A stretch of DNA of 64,000 bases from Polaribacter litorisediminis (GTDB lineage Bacteria; Bacteroidota; Bacteroidia; Flavobacteriales; Flavobacteriaceae), in assembly GCF_019968605.1 (NCBI RefSeq), contig NZ_CP082966.1, forward strand, positions 1,041,001 to 1,105,000. The letters run 5' to 3'. Below the pieces are notes generated by a model. That model saw only the letters and a list, made by a program, of their open reading frames with translations. It had not been told where the DNA came from and did not search any database. This document shows, one piece after another, positions 33,623-42,874 of the stretch (position 1 is its first letter; each line of letters starts with the position of its first letter). The position numbers and the translations under genes are program-made.

Positions 33623-34970
33623 AATTACACTGTTAACAGCTTTTTTAGGCTTGATAAGTATGGCTAGTTTTAGTCAAAAAATTAAAATAGATGGTGTTGC
33701 CGTGGTTATTGGTAAAAATATTGTTTTAGATTCTGATATTGAAAAGTTTAAGCAAGAAGTTGAGGTAAGGTCTGAAGGTAAAATTAAGATTTCTGATTGC
33801 GAAATGTTAGAGGAATTAATGCAACAAAAATTATTAGCGCACCATGCTATTATTGACAGTGTGCTTGTTGTAGACGCAGAAATAGAATCTAGAGTAGAGC
33901 AAAGTGTGCAGTATTTTACGCAACAATATGGTTCTGTAGATAAGGTGATTAAAGCGTATGGTTTTAATGATTTAGATGATCTAAAAAAGGAACTCTTCAC
34001 AGTACAAACAGAAAATGCTTTAATTGAAAAAGAGCAACAAAAAATTACAGAAAAAGTAGACGTTACTCCAGAAGAAGTTCGGCTGTATTTTAATAGTTTA
34101 AAAGAGAAAGAAGAATTACCAGAATTTTCTGCGGAGATAGAATTGGCTCAAATCGTTATCAACGCAAAACCAACAAAAGAGGAAACAGAAAGAATTATTA
34201 ATAAACTGAATGAAATTAAGAAAGAAGTAGAAGACGGTGCCAGCTTTAAAATGAAAGCTATTATCAATTCTAATGATCCTGGCGTAACTCAAAATGGAGG
34301 TAGATATGAAGTTACCAAAGAATCTCAGTTTATAAAGGAATTCAAGGAAACTGCTTTTAGTTTGGATGTAGGGCAAATATCAAAACCTTTTAAATCAGAT
34401 TTTGGGTATCATTTAATGCAACTTCATGAAGTAAAAGGAAATATGCGAATTGCTTCCCATATTTTAATGCAACCAGAAATACCTGGAGCTAAATTAATCG
34501 AAACAAGAGAAAAAGCAGAAAAGATAGTAAAAGATATCAATTCAGGGATCATTACTTTCGAAGAGGCGGTAGAAAAATATTCTGATGATAAAGAAACCAA
34601 AAATAATGGCGGTTTAATTTTGAACCCTTATACAGGTGAGTCTACATTCGATTTAATTGGCATGGATCCTGCTTTGTATGCTAGAGTTGCAGAGTTAAAA
34701 AAAGGCGAACTTACGGAAGTATTTTACGATCAAAATAGGAGTGGAGAGAAAATGTATAAGTTTATGATCATGAGAGATAGAACCGATACACATACTGCAG
34801 ATTTAATAGATGATTATGTAAAGATTCAAGGATTGGCTTTGGCAAAAAAGAAAGAAGAAACGATAACCAAATGGTCTAAAGAAAAAATTAAGGATACCTA
34901 TATTAAAATGTCTGATGCGTTCAGCAAGTGTACTTTTGAAAAAAATTGGAAAAAAGAAACTGGTAAATAA
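33588..34970 (+). CDS. surA: SurA-like chaperone/peptidyl-prolyl isomerase
   Basis: A 460-residue periplasmic protein. A signal segment (about 10-30, LLTAFLGLISMASFSQ) leads to the SurA N-terminal domain (DGVAVVIGKNIVLDSDIEKF, MLEELMQQKLLAHHAI). Two parvulin domains follow: one from IELAQIVINAKP to GYHLMQLHEVKG, one from MRIASHILMQPE to the KMYKFMIMRD strand. A C-terminal helix packs back as in SurA. It assists outer-membrane beta-barrel assembly. The first start codon lies 35 nt inside the previous gene, indicating translational coupling. Confidence 0.88.
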   Translation: MQQKITILKNIKITLLTAFLGLISMASFSQKIKIDGVAVVIGKNIVLDSDIEKFKQEVEVRSEGKIKISDCEMLEELMQQKLLAHHAIIDSVLVVDAEIESRVEQSVQYFTQQYGSVDKVIKAYGFNDLDDLKKELFTVQTENALIEKEQQKITEKVDVTPEEVRLYFNSLKEKEELPEFSAEIELAQIVINAKPTKEETERIINKLNEIKKEVEDGASFKMKAIINSNDPGVTQNGGRYEVTKESQFIKEFKETAFSLDVGQISKPFKSDFGYHLMQLHEVKGNMRIASHILMQPEIPGAKLIETREKAEKIVKDINSGIITFEEAVEKYSDDKETKNNGGLILNPYTGESTFDLIGMDPALYARVAELKKGELTEVFYDQNRSGEKMYKFMIMRDRTDTHTADLIDDYVKIQGLALAKKKEETITKWSKEKIKDTYIKMSDAFSKCTFEKNWKKETGK

Positions 34971-35923
34971 TGTCAGATGTAAAAGCAGTAGATGAGTTAG
35001 TAATAAAATACAATTCATTAAAAACTGAAATTGGTAAAATAATAATTGGTCAAGAAGAAGCTGTAAATTTTACACTTTTATCGATTTTTTGTGGTGGTCA
35101 TTCTTTATTAATAGGGGTGCCAGGTTTGGCAAAAACATTATTGGTAAATACAGTTTCTAGTGTTTTAGGTTTAAAATTTAATCGTATTCAATTTACGCCA
35201 GATTTAATGCCTTCGGATATTTTAGGAAGTGAAATTTTAGACGAAAACAGACATTTTAAATTTATAAAAGGTCCTATTTTTTCAAATATTATTTTAGCAG
35301 ATGAAATTAATAGAACTCCACCAAAAACACAAGCAGCTTTATTAGAAGCAATGCAAGAGCGTTCTGTAACGGTTTCTGGAAATCATTATAAGTTAGCATT
35401 GCCATTTTTTGTATTGGCAACACAAAATCCTATTGAGCAAGAAGGAACCTACCCTTTGCCCGAAGCGCAGTTAGATCGATTTATGTTTTCTATTAATTTA
35501 CAATATCCTACTTTTAAAGAAGAAGTAGAAGTTGTAAAAAGCACTACAAGTTCTTTGCAACAAAAGATAAATGCTATCTTTTCTGGTGATGATATTATTA
35601 CAATTCAAAAATTAATTCGTAAAATTCCTGTTACAGATAACGTAATCGAATATGCAGTTGGTTTGGTGGGTAAAACAAGGCCAAAATCTGATGCTGCAAC
35701 ACCTATGGTAAAAAGTTATTTAGATTGGGGAGCAGGGCCTAGAGCTTCACAAAACTTAATTTTAGCGGCAAAAGCGCATGCAGCTGTAAATGGAAAATAT
35801 TCTCCTGATATAGAAGATGTAAAAGCGGTTGCCCTTCCTATTTTATCGCATAGAATTGTAAAGAATTATAAAGCAGAAGCAGAAGGTATTTCAATTTCTG
35901 ATATTATAAACTCGTTGCTTTAG
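34970..35923 (+). CDS. MoxR-family AAA+ ATPase
   Basis: A 317-residue AAA+ protein with LLIGVPGLAKTLLVNT (Walker A), FTPDLMPSDILG (the MoxR hallmark), NIILADEINRTPPKTQAALLEAMQE (Walker B), FVLATQNPIEQEGTYPLPEAQLDRF (sensor 1) and GPRASQNLILAAKA near the C-terminus. MoxR ATPases usually act as chaperones with VWA-domain and DUF58 proteins, but no such partner follows here: the next gene, rsmD, is convergent and overlaps it by 4 nt. It is coupled to surA through a TAATG overlap. Confidence 0.93.
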   Translation: MSDVKAVDELVIKYNSLKTEIGKIIIGQEEAVNFTLLSIFCGGHSLLIGVPGLAKTLLVNTVSSVLGLKFNRIQFTPDLMPSDILGSEILDENRHFKFIKGPIFSNIILADEINRTPPKTQAALLEAMQERSVTVSGNHYKLALPFFVLATQNPIEQEGTYPLPEAQLDRFMFSINLQYPTFKEEVEVVKSTTSSLQQKINAIFSGDDIITIQKLIRKIPVTDNVIEYAVGLVGKTRPKSDAATPMVKSYLDWGAGPRASQNLILAAKAHAAVNGKYSPDIEDVKAVALPILSHRIVKNYKAEAEGISISDIINSLL

Positions 35924-36474
35924 GCATCTTCTTGAGAGATTTCTTCAAAAAAACTAAATACATTTCCACCATAACGTTTGTCATAACGATGATTTTTATG
36001 CCCAGATAAATCTGTATATTTAGCGTGTTCTACAATGAGGACCCCTTCTTCTTTTAAAAGATTTTTATCAAAAACAGTATCTACAATTTCTAAAAATTTT
36101 TCAACCTCAAAATCATAAGGTGGATCCGCAAAAATAATATCAGCCTGCAAAGAAGTAGTTTCTAGAAACTTGTAAACATCTGTTTTGTAGGTGTTAATGT
36201 TTAATTCTAATTCTTTTGCAGTATTGGTAATGTATTTAATACAATTATAGTTCGCATCAATGGCATAAATACTTTTACAGCCTCTAGAAGCAAATTCGTA
36301 ACTAATGTTTCCTGTGCCCGAAAATAAATCGATTACAGAAATGCTGTCAAAATAATAAAGGTTATTTAGAATGTTAAATAATCCTTCTTTCGCCATGTCT
36401 GTTGTAGGGCGAACAGGTAGGTTTTTAGGGGCTCTTAAACGTCTTCCTTTTAATTTTCCTGATATTATTCTCAT
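35920..36474 (-). CDS. rsmD: 16S rRNA (guanine966-N2)-methyltransferase RsmD
   Basis: A 184-residue Rossmann-fold methyltransferase. It begins MRIISGKLKGRRLRAPK and contains RPTTDMAKEGLFNIL, the SAM-binding VIDLFSGTGNISYEFASRG, and the catalytic FADPPYDF motif of N2-guanine methylases. The length and motif order match RsmD, which modifies G966 of 16S rRNA. It follows the DUF3822 gene, with a 4-nt overlap, a conserved Bacteroidetes pairing. Confidence 0.93.
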   Translation of the reverse strand: MRIISGKLKGRRLRAPKNLPVRPTTDMAKEGLFNILNNLYYFDSISVIDLFSGTGNISYEFASRGCKSIYAIDANYNCIKYITNTAKELELNINTYKTDVYKFLETTSLQADIIFADPPYDFEVEKFLEIVDTVFDKNLLKEEGVLIVEHAKYTDLSGHKNHRYDKRYGGNVFSFFEEISQEDA

Positions 36475-37307
36475 GCGCCTAATAGTATGTAGTTTGAGTG
36501 TTTAGAAATGTCTAATTCTTTAAATATCGCATTTTTGCTTTCTAAGAATAAAACATTTTTTATGTAGTTGTAAGTAATTGTATATAGTTCATCATCCAAA
36601 TGAATTTTCCCCATAAAATAAAGGTTAAATTCTTCTGTGTTGAGTTGTAATTGTTCTGCAGTAAAAAGGATATAGTACATAAAATCTTCTTTTGAATCAT
36701 AAGAAAAAGAGTTACAGAAAATTATAGTACTGTTTTTTAAAACAATGATATCAATACTATTTTTAGCTACGTTTACATACATATTACTTTCGTTAGAATT
36801 GGCTGTTTTTAAGAGCTTTTCTATTAAAATAGTATGGTGATGTTTGTAATCGAATTCTCCAAAATTTTGAAATAAATAGTTGTTGATGTTTACATAAGGT
36901 ACATATACATTTTTTGCGTCTATACCCGTAAGTTCATCAAAAGCTACAAAATCTGTCTTTAAAGTTTTAATATTAAAATTAAGATACTCTGTTAAAACAT
37001 CTTCATCAAAATATTTTGAAGGAACAAGTGTCGATAATTTATTTTGATGAATTACATTGACATGATTGAATTCAAGTTGTAAATTAAGATCAGCCTTAAA
37101 AATAGTTTCAATTTGTTGGCATAATTCTTCAGGAGAATTCTGTGTAGTATCGAATATATATTCTGTAAAAAAAATATCTTTTTTAGTTAAAATGTCTGAA
37201 ACACAAAAAGAAAATCCATCCAAACTAAATTGGATGGATAAGGCTATATCTTTTGTTTTCTTTAATAAATTTTTGCTACTCTTCTTCTGCACCGCTTTTT
37301 CTATCAT
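36471..37307 (-). CDS. DUF3822 family protein
   Basis: A protein of about 278 residues from the ATG at 37307; an ATG at 37328 is also in frame but deeper inside the preceding gene. It contains SIQFSLDGFSFCVSDILT near the start, central YVPYVNINNYLFQNFGEFDYKHHHTILIEKL, and two actin/acetate-kinase-like halves, as in DUF3822, a Bacteroidetes-restricted ASKHA-like family of unknown function. The family is routinely encoded upstream of rsmD, as here. It overlaps the 3' end of the membrane protein gene by 32 nt. Confidence 0.8.
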   Translation of the reverse strand: MIEKAVQKKSSKNLLKKTKDIALSIQFSLDGFSFCVSDILTKKDIFFTEYIFDTTQNSPEELCQQIETIFKADLNLQLEFNHVNVIHQNKLSTLVPSKYFDEDVLTEYLNFNIKTLKTDFVAFDELTGIDAKNVYVPYVNINNYLFQNFGEFDYKHHHTILIEKLLKTANSNESNMYVNVAKNSIDIIVLKNSTIIFCNSFSYDSKEDFMYYILFTAEQLQLNTEEFNLYFMGKIHLDDELYTITYNYIKNVLFLESKNAIFKELDISKHSNYILLGA

Positions 37308-38010
37308 ATTGTGGTGGCCAGTTTCCACCCGTACTAATTTCTTCTAAAGAACCTACAGAAACATAATCACCCTTAATTTGGTTAGATTCTTTCACTTCTA
37401 ATTCTTGCTTTATCAAAGATGGATTCATCCCTTTTAAGATGCCTGCTTTTTCAGTTCTTACTCTAAAAGTTGATACGACTAAGCCAGGTATTTTCTCTAA
37501 AGAACCTACTTCTATTTCAAATTCTTTACCTTCAACTCCAGGAACTTTAAACATTGTTTTATAGGGTCTGTTTTTAAAGTATTTGATAACAGGTTCATAA
37601 CCAGTAGTGTCTGTAACTCTTTTTTCTTCATCAACAATAATACCACCACCTTTATTAATTTGTTCTACAATAGTTCTAGTTTCTGTTAATGCAATAGAAT
37701 CATTACTTACAAAGTTAATCAAACTATCTTTGTTAGCTGTATAAACACCATTTACCTCGTAGTATTTTACCTCTGCATCTCTAATAATTTTTAAACTTTT
37801 TATAACAGGAGCATATTTTTCTACTTTTTCTTTCGCAAATTGAATTGGCTCCATAATACCATCATAAATTTTAATACTTAAATATACGGCCAAAACCAAT
37901 AATAAAATTGACGGAATCCATCGTAGTTTTAACGGTAAAAATTTAACTATAACAAAAGCTACTAGAACGGCACCTATCGCAGCTCCTAAAATCATTAATA
38001 TTAACTCCAT
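37276..38010 (-). CDS. Conserved membrane-anchored protein of unknown function
   Basis: A 244-residue protein with two N-terminal membrane spans (about 4-22 and 28-47), then a hydrophilic domain. That domain has an SLKIIRDAEVKYYEVNGVYTANKDSLINFV segment that resembles the N-terminal helix and alignment region of type IV pilin-like proteins, where such a helix is followed by YYxxNGxYP. No prepilin cleavage site is visible. Proteins like this are conserved in Flavobacteriia. It starts a minus-strand unit with DUF3822 and rsmD. The function is unknown. Confidence 0.7.
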   Translation of the reverse strand: MELILMILGAAIGAVLVAFVIVKFLPLKLRWIPSILLLVLAVYLSIKIYDGIMEPIQFAKEKVEKYAPVIKSLKIIRDAEVKYYEVNGVYTANKDSLINFVSNDSIALTETRTIVEQINKGGGIIVDEEKRVTDTTGYEPVIKYFKNRPYKTMFKVPGVEGKEFEIEVGSLEKIPGLVVSTFRVRTEKAGILKGMNPSLIKQELEVKESNQIKGDYVSVGSLEEISTGGNWPPQYDRKSGAEEE

Positions 38011-38091
38011 TTTTAATTTTGTTTTTTAATAGTGTTCCGACAAATCTACAATTTTTTTTTAATGATAAAAATTTTTCTTTACAAAGAAATG

Positions 38092-38099
38092 TATCTTTG
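38092..38099 (+). promoter_or_regulatory. Candidate -7 promoter element of the helicase gene
   Basis: TATCTTTG matches TAnnTTTG exactly and lies 16 nt before the ATG at 38116, giving a very short leader. Confidence 0.55.
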
Positions 38100-38115
38100 A
38101 CGTTTTATATCCTTT

Positions 38116-39540
38116 ATGATAAAAATACCTACTGATTTTTATAGAGAACTCTTAAAAAAGTTTCCTCATTTACCAACAAAAAAACAAAGTCAATTATTAA
38201 ATTTATTAAGTATTTATATTTTTAATGAGGATAAAGACGCTTTATTTTTGTTAAAAGGATATGCAGGTACAGGTAAAACTACGATAATTAGTTCGTTTGT
38301 AAATACACTTTCGTTAGCAGGAAAAAAAGCAGTTTTACTAGCACCAACAGGAAGAGCAGCCAAAGTAATTGCAATTTATTCTAAAAGACCTTCGTTTACA
38401 ATCCATAAAAAAATATATTTTCCTAAAAAACAATCTAATGGTTCTGTAGATTTTGTTTTACAAACAAATAAGCATAGAAATACAATATTTATTGTTGATG
38501 AAGCTTCTATGATATCAGATAGTAGCCAAAATCAAAAATTGTTTGAATCGGGTTCTTTGTTAGATGATTTAATTTCTTATGTGTACTCCGGGCATCAATG
38601 TAAATTAATTTTTATTGGTGATACGGCGCAACTTCCGCCAGTTAAATTAGAGATTAGTCCTGCTTTAGAGGAAGATACGTTACGATATGACTATCATAAA
38701 AATGTAACAGAAATTGAATTGGATGAAGTGATGCGGCAACATGAAAATTCTGGAATTTTAGCAAATGCAACAGAATTAAGGTTATTGCTGCAGAACGAAG
38801 GAGAAAATTTTCAGTTTAATATTGATTTTCCTGATATTATTAGATTGGTGGATGGTTATGATATTGAAGACGCTTTGGTAACTGCTTATGAAAAAGATGG
38901 TGTAGAAGATACTGCTTTTATTGTTAGATCTAATAAAAGAGCCAATCAATACAATGAACAAATACGAATTAAAATTCGCGGACAAGAAAATGAAATTTCT
39001 GCGGGAGATTATGTGATGATTGTTAAAAATAATTATTTTTGGTTAAAAGAATCTTCGGATGCAGGTTTTATTGCTAATGGCGATATATGTCAGGTTTTAA
39101 ATATATTTTCGATTAAAGAATTATACGGATTTAAATTTGCTGAGGTTACGCTAAAAATGATCGATTATCCAGAGATGCAACCGTTTGAAACTGTTTTGTT
39201 ATTAGATACTTTAACCAGCGAAAGTCCGTCTTTAACCTACCAAGAATCTAATAAATTATACCAGGCTGTAAAAGAAGATTATGCCGATGAGAAATCGAAA
39301 TACAAACAATTTATGGCCATTAAAAAGAACAAGTATTTTAATTCTTTACAAGTAAAATTTTCTTATGCCATGACGTGCCACAAATCTCAAGGGGGGCAAT
39401 GGAAAACCGTTTTTATAGAACAACCTTATTTACCAGATGGTGTTTCTAAAGCATATTTTAGATGGTTATATACTGCCATTACCAGAGCACAAGAAAAGTT
39501 ATATTTAATTGGTTTTAAAGATGATTTTTTTATAGAGTAA
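38116..39540 (+). CDS. RecD2/Dda-like superfamily 1B DNA helicase
   Basis: A 474-residue helicase with FLLKGYAGTGKTTIIS (Walker A), LAPTGRAAKVI (motif Ia), TIFIVDEASMI (Walker B), LIFIGDTAQLPPV (motif III), ELDEVMRQ, and the UvrD_C_2 box YAMTCHKSQGGQWKTVFIEQ with WLYTAITRAQEKLYLI (motifs V-VI). It lacks the long N-terminal domain of RecD2 and is nearer in size to phage Dda-like helicases. It should unwind DNA in the 5'-3' direction. It is convergent with the TolB-like lipoprotein gene, separated by 2 nt. Confidence 0.9.
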   Translation: MIKIPTDFYRELLKKFPHLPTKKQSQLLNLLSIYIFNEDKDALFLLKGYAGTGKTTIISSFVNTLSLAGKKAVLLAPTGRAAKVIAIYSKRPSFTIHKKIYFPKKQSNGSVDFVLQTNKHRNTIFIVDEASMISDSSQNQKLFESGSLLDDLISYVYSGHQCKLIFIGDTAQLPPVKLEISPALEEDTLRYDYHKNVTEIELDEVMRQHENSGILANATELRLLLQNEGENFQFNIDFPDIIRLVDGYDIEDALVTAYEKDGVEDTAFIVRSNKRANQYNEQIRIKIRGQENEISAGDYVMIVKNNYFWLKESSDAGFIANGDICQVLNIFSIKELYGFKFAEVTLKMIDYPEMQPFETVLLLDTLTSESPSLTYQESNKLYQAVKEDYADEKSKYKQFMAIKKNKYFNSLQVKFSYAMTCHKSQGGQWKTVFIEQPYLPDGVSKAYFRWLYTAITRAQEKLYLIGFKDDFFIE

Positions 39541-39542
39541 AT

Positions 39543-41030
39543 TTAATTCCAGTCTATCATTTTTGCATGGGTTGTATAGATTTTTCTCCCATTATTTAGA
39601 CCTATGTCTAGAATTTGTAAATCTTTTTGAGAAACATTATCATTGGATGTGTTTACAAATATAATTTGGGCTTCATTTGGCGAAAAACGAGGATCTAAGT
39701 CGTTCGTTCCAGCTTTTTTATCTGTGGATACATTTGTAGCGGTACTACTTGTAAAGTTATAAATGAATATGTTGGTATCTAATTGTCTGTAGGTAGCGTT
39801 TTCATTACTCGATACATCGTGAGTATAGAGAAGAGAATCTCCGGAGAATGAGAAATTGAGCCCGCCAAAAGCACCAGACTTGCCTTGGGTTACCAAATGT
39901 TGAATAGCACCAGATGTATTAATCGTAAAAATTTCTACATTATATCCATTGGCGTCATTTGTTTTTAGCGCAATTTGCTGCGTACTTTGATTCCAGTCTA
40001 TTTCTGAAATAAAATTACCATTCGTTGTTTGATACAATTGAGCCAATGAAGAACCATTAGATCCTATTTCATATAATTTATCAAAGTTAGGAAATAGTAT
40101 TTTTGAGTCATTGTCTTTCCAAGCAAAATCTAGCTCTTCTAAATTAAACCCATTAACGGTAATATTATTTGTTACTTGTTGTTCATTAGATCCGTCTGTA
40201 TCCATTATAAAAACATGGGTTTGATTGCCAACGGTTCTATAAAATGCTATTTTATTAATAGACTTGCCTTTTCGAGGTCTCCAGCTATTAACATCTGTGC
40301 TGGTTAATTGTATTTCATTCCCGTTTTCATCCGCAGAAAAAATAACATTATTACCATTTATAACCCTCGTATATAAAAATCGATTATTAGGAAAAGGTTT
40401 GGTTGTAAAATTAAATACTTCGCTTAAAACCGGCTCGTTAATTTGATCTGTTGCCTTTATTTGCCAAAAATATTTGGTATTAAATTTTAGGTTAGGAATT
40501 GTATATAAGGTATCTAAAACATTTTCGATCATTAAAACATCTGAATTTTGGTTGTTAAATACTTCGATGCTATAGGTTATAATATCTTCATCTACATCTG
40601 CAGCACTCCATGATAATTCTACTTCTAATTCAGTATTTAAAGAATTATTTGCAGGCTCAATTAACTGCACATCATTCGGGGGTTTATTATTACTTGTATC
40701 TGCATCTAACTCAAAAATTACGTTAATAACTTCTGAATTTATTAATGAAATTCCTTCAAACTTAGTTAAAAAAAGATCTTTTTCGGCTTTTACAGAGTAG
40801 CTTGCTGAAATGATATCAGAAATTAGAAATTCACCATTTTCATCGGTAAAGACAGTACTAGTTTCTGGACTTGTACTTATTTTTACATTTTCAATAGGCA
40901 CGTTATCGCCTTTGGTAACTACTTTGCCTGTAATGTTTCCTGTATTAAATATTTCAATTTTATCATCACCACAACTGGTGCATAGCAATAACGTTAAAGC
41001 AATTAAGATATTTGTTAATTTTGATTTCAT
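39543..41030 (-). CDS. TolB-like beta-propeller lipoprotein at the end of the curli operon
   Basis: A 495-residue lipoprotein (lipobox LLCTSC, Cys20). Domain order: a carboxypeptidase-regulatory-like Ig fold (about 30-108, GKVVTKGDNVPIENVKIST), a fibronectin type III domain (about 115-210, ELSWSAADVDEDIITYSIEV ... YFWQIKATDQ), then a WD40/TolB-like propeller (about 215-495) with repeated IMDTDGSNEQQVT and FSPNEAQIIFV strands. It lies 41 nt after csgG on the same strand. It may be a surface partner for curli fibres or a periplasmic scaffold; this is inferred from position. Confidence 0.75.
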   Translation of the reverse strand: MKSKLTNILIALTLLLCTSCGDDKIEIFNTGNITGKVVTKGDNVPIENVKISTSPETSTVFTDENGEFLISDIISASYSVKAEKDLFLTKFEGISLINSEVINVIFELDADTSNNKPPNDVQLIEPANNSLNTELEVELSWSAADVDEDIITYSIEVFNNQNSDVLMIENVLDTLYTIPNLKFNTKYFWQIKATDQINEPVLSEVFNFTTKPFPNNRFLYTRVINGNNVIFSADENGNEIQLTSTDVNSWRPRKGKSINKIAFYRTVGNQTHVFIMDTDGSNEQQVTNNITVNGFNLEELDFAWKDNDSKILFPNFDKLYEIGSNGSSLAQLYQTTNGNFISEIDWNQSTQQIALKTNDANGYNVEIFTINTSGAIQHLVTQGKSGAFGGLNFSFSGDSLLYTHDVSSNENATYRQLDTNIFIYNFTSSTATNVSTDKKAGTNDLDPRFSPNEAQIIFVNTSNDNVSQKDLQILDIGLNNGRKIYTTHAKMIDWN

Positions 41031-41071
41031 AATAGCTAAATTTTTAAACTTTTTAATTAATTAGATACCGC

Positions 41072-42439
41072 TTATAATTTATTTTTACTTTTACCTAAAT
41101 AAATATTTAAACCGATTCCTGCTCGGTAAAATAAATCTGAATGTGAACCTGCTTCCACAAGATCTAAGTTGTCTGTAAAAGTAGCGTTGTGCTCTATATA
41201 TAAATGAATACCAACCTTTTTATAAATTAAATACTCGATACCGAGTCCGAATTGTAATTTAACATAGTCTTGTTCTGAAAAATTTACGGTAGTTATTCCA
41301 ATACCACCAAATACATAGGGCGATAATTTATCAAGAGGTAGAAAACTATACTCAAGATTTAAATCTGAAGAGACAAAATTTTCTTTAAATAAGTTGTTGT
41401 TTGATAAGTTAAATACATTATAACTAAGGTTTAAGTTAAGGTGATTGCTTAGATAGAATTTATAGCCTAATTTACTATTTAAACTAACTTCTGCGTTCGG
41501 TAAATCTCCATCAATATAAGAAGCACCAAGAGCGGTCGTAAAGGCGTGTTTAGTTCTTCTATTGGTTAATAATCTGCCATAGATTTCTGTAGAGAGTGCT
41601 TCATCTTTTTCTTGGGCATAGTTGTTAACTAATATAGCGACGTCTTTTTTAGCTGCTTTAGAAGCCCATAACCCATCATTAATTCCCTCTATAATTAAGC
41701 TTTCTACAGCCTTTTCTATAGCCTCTGTTACGGCTATTTGGCTGGGTTCGTTTTTAGTAAACCCTGTTTCTACTTCGAGTAATCTTTTAAAACTTACGTA
41801 CCTAAAAAGACTTGCATCTACGGCTTGAGACAATAAGGTTTTAGAAACATAAATGGTTTTTAGAATTTTACCATTAGAGGTAGACACCGCTCTTAAGTAC
41901 ACGGTTATTCTATCTTGCCTGTATTGCGTTGACCCACCAGCACCAAAATAACGAGCACCGGCACCACCAGTGATAATATTAGAGTCGTAAGAAACCACAC
42001 CGCCTTCTAGTAAAATACCAGCATACAATAAAGGAGGCAAGCTAGGTTGATTGGTGCCAGATGCTGTGCTATATTGTTTGCGAGTAGATCTAATAATGTT
42101 ACGCTCATTCGTTAGGTTTGAGAAATTTTCTCTTTCTATAGGTGTAAACCATCTAGAATCTTCTAGTGCTTTAATTAAAATGGTAGTTGCGCCTTGTGTT
42201 ACGGCTGTGCTAAATGTACTACCATTATCGCTTGGCTTATATTGCCCAGTTTGATCTCTAAATTTATAGACACCTACTACTATGGGTTTTTCTGGCAATG
42301 GTAGAGATTTTAATTTTTTGATAGTGTTTGTAGCTTCTCCAAGTCTTGCTTTTTCAGTTTTGTAAGGTTGATTAAAGTACGCTCCGCAGCTTTGTAGGAT
42401 AAAAATTAGAATTAGTAACCAGAAATATTTTTTATTCAT
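41072..42439 (-). CDS. csgG: CsgG curli secretion channel with C-terminal beta-barrel
   Basis: A 455-residue lipoprotein (lipobox LQSCG, Cys18). Residues about 20-265 match CsgG: QPYKTEKARLGE, VVGVYKFRDQTGQYKPS, GATTILIKALEDSRWFTPIERENFSNL, LLYAGILLEGGVVSYDSNIITGG and VYLRAVSTSNGKIL. CsgG forms the nonameric outer-membrane pore that secretes curlins. E. coli CsgG ends near 277 residues; here about 165 extra residues (290-455) form an OmpA-type eight-strand barrel (GYKFYLSNHLNLNLSY, LSPYVFGGIGITTVNF). This extension is known from Bacteroidetes relatives in general terms, but I cannot say how common it is. Confidence 0.92.
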   Translation of the reverse strand: MNKKYFWLLILIFILQSCGAYFNQPYKTEKARLGEATNTIKKLKSLPLPEKPIVVGVYKFRDQTGQYKPSDNGSTFSTAVTQGATTILIKALEDSRWFTPIERENFSNLTNERNIIRSTRKQYSTASGTNQPSLPPLLYAGILLEGGVVSYDSNIITGGAGARYFGAGGSTQYRQDRITVYLRAVSTSNGKILKTIYVSKTLLSQAVDASLFRYVSFKRLLEVETGFTKNEPSQIAVTEAIEKAVESLIIEGINDGLWASKAAKKDVAILVNNYAQEKDEALSTEIYGRLLTNRRTKHAFTTALGASYIDGDLPNAEVSLNSKLGYKFYLSNHLNLNLSYNVFNLSNNNLFKENFVSSDLNLEYSFLPLDKLSPYVFGGIGITTVNFSEQDYVKLQFGLGIEYLIYKKVGIHLYIEHNATFTDNLDLVEAGSHSDLFYRAGIGLNIYLGKSKNKL

Positions 42440-42451
42440 AGTTTGCCGCCT

Positions 42452-42853
42452 TTAGTTCGGAATTAATATTTGAGTTTGATCTCCAGTGGTGGTATCTAAA
42501 ATTTCAATAACCAAACCGTTCTCTGAATTAAAAATCTCTATAGACAGCGTTCCAAAAGAAAATGTTCCTTCTCTTAAACCACTTTCGCCAAATTGATTGT
42601 TAAATAAAGTTCTAGATAATTGATTAAATAATTGACTGTTTAAGTTTTCTGTAAACCTTTCTAAATCAGATCTTTCATTTCCTAAGTCTATATTAGTCTC
42701 TTTAAACTTATTTTGAGATTCTGCAGAACTTAATAGCCAACTATAGTTAAAAGTATCGCCACCAAAGGCTGGGTTTTTAGGTTTGTAAACTAATGATTGC
42801 CCAAAAGAGCAAAAACTTAAGAAACCTATACATAAAATACATAGTTTTTTCAT
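42452..42853 (-). CDS. csgF: CsgF curli assembly factor
   Basis: A 133-residue exported protein with a signal peptide (about 1-18, ending FCSFGQ). The mature start LVYKPKNPAFGGDTFNYSWLLSSAESQN is the CsgF signature that inserts into the CsgG pore and couples secretion to nucleation. The length is close to E. coli CsgF (138). It lies 12 nt upstream of csgG and 21 nt after csgE, in operon order E-F-G, as in enterobacteria. Confidence 0.93.
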   Translation of the reverse strand: MKKLCILCIGFLSFCSFGQSLVYKPKNPAFGGDTFNYSWLLSSAESQNKFKETNIDLGNERSDLERFTENLNSQLFNQLSRTLFNNQFGESGLREGTFSFGTLSIEIFNSENGLVIEILDTTTGDQTQILIPN

Positions 42854-42874
42854 GGTGTTTGTGTTATAGCTTAA

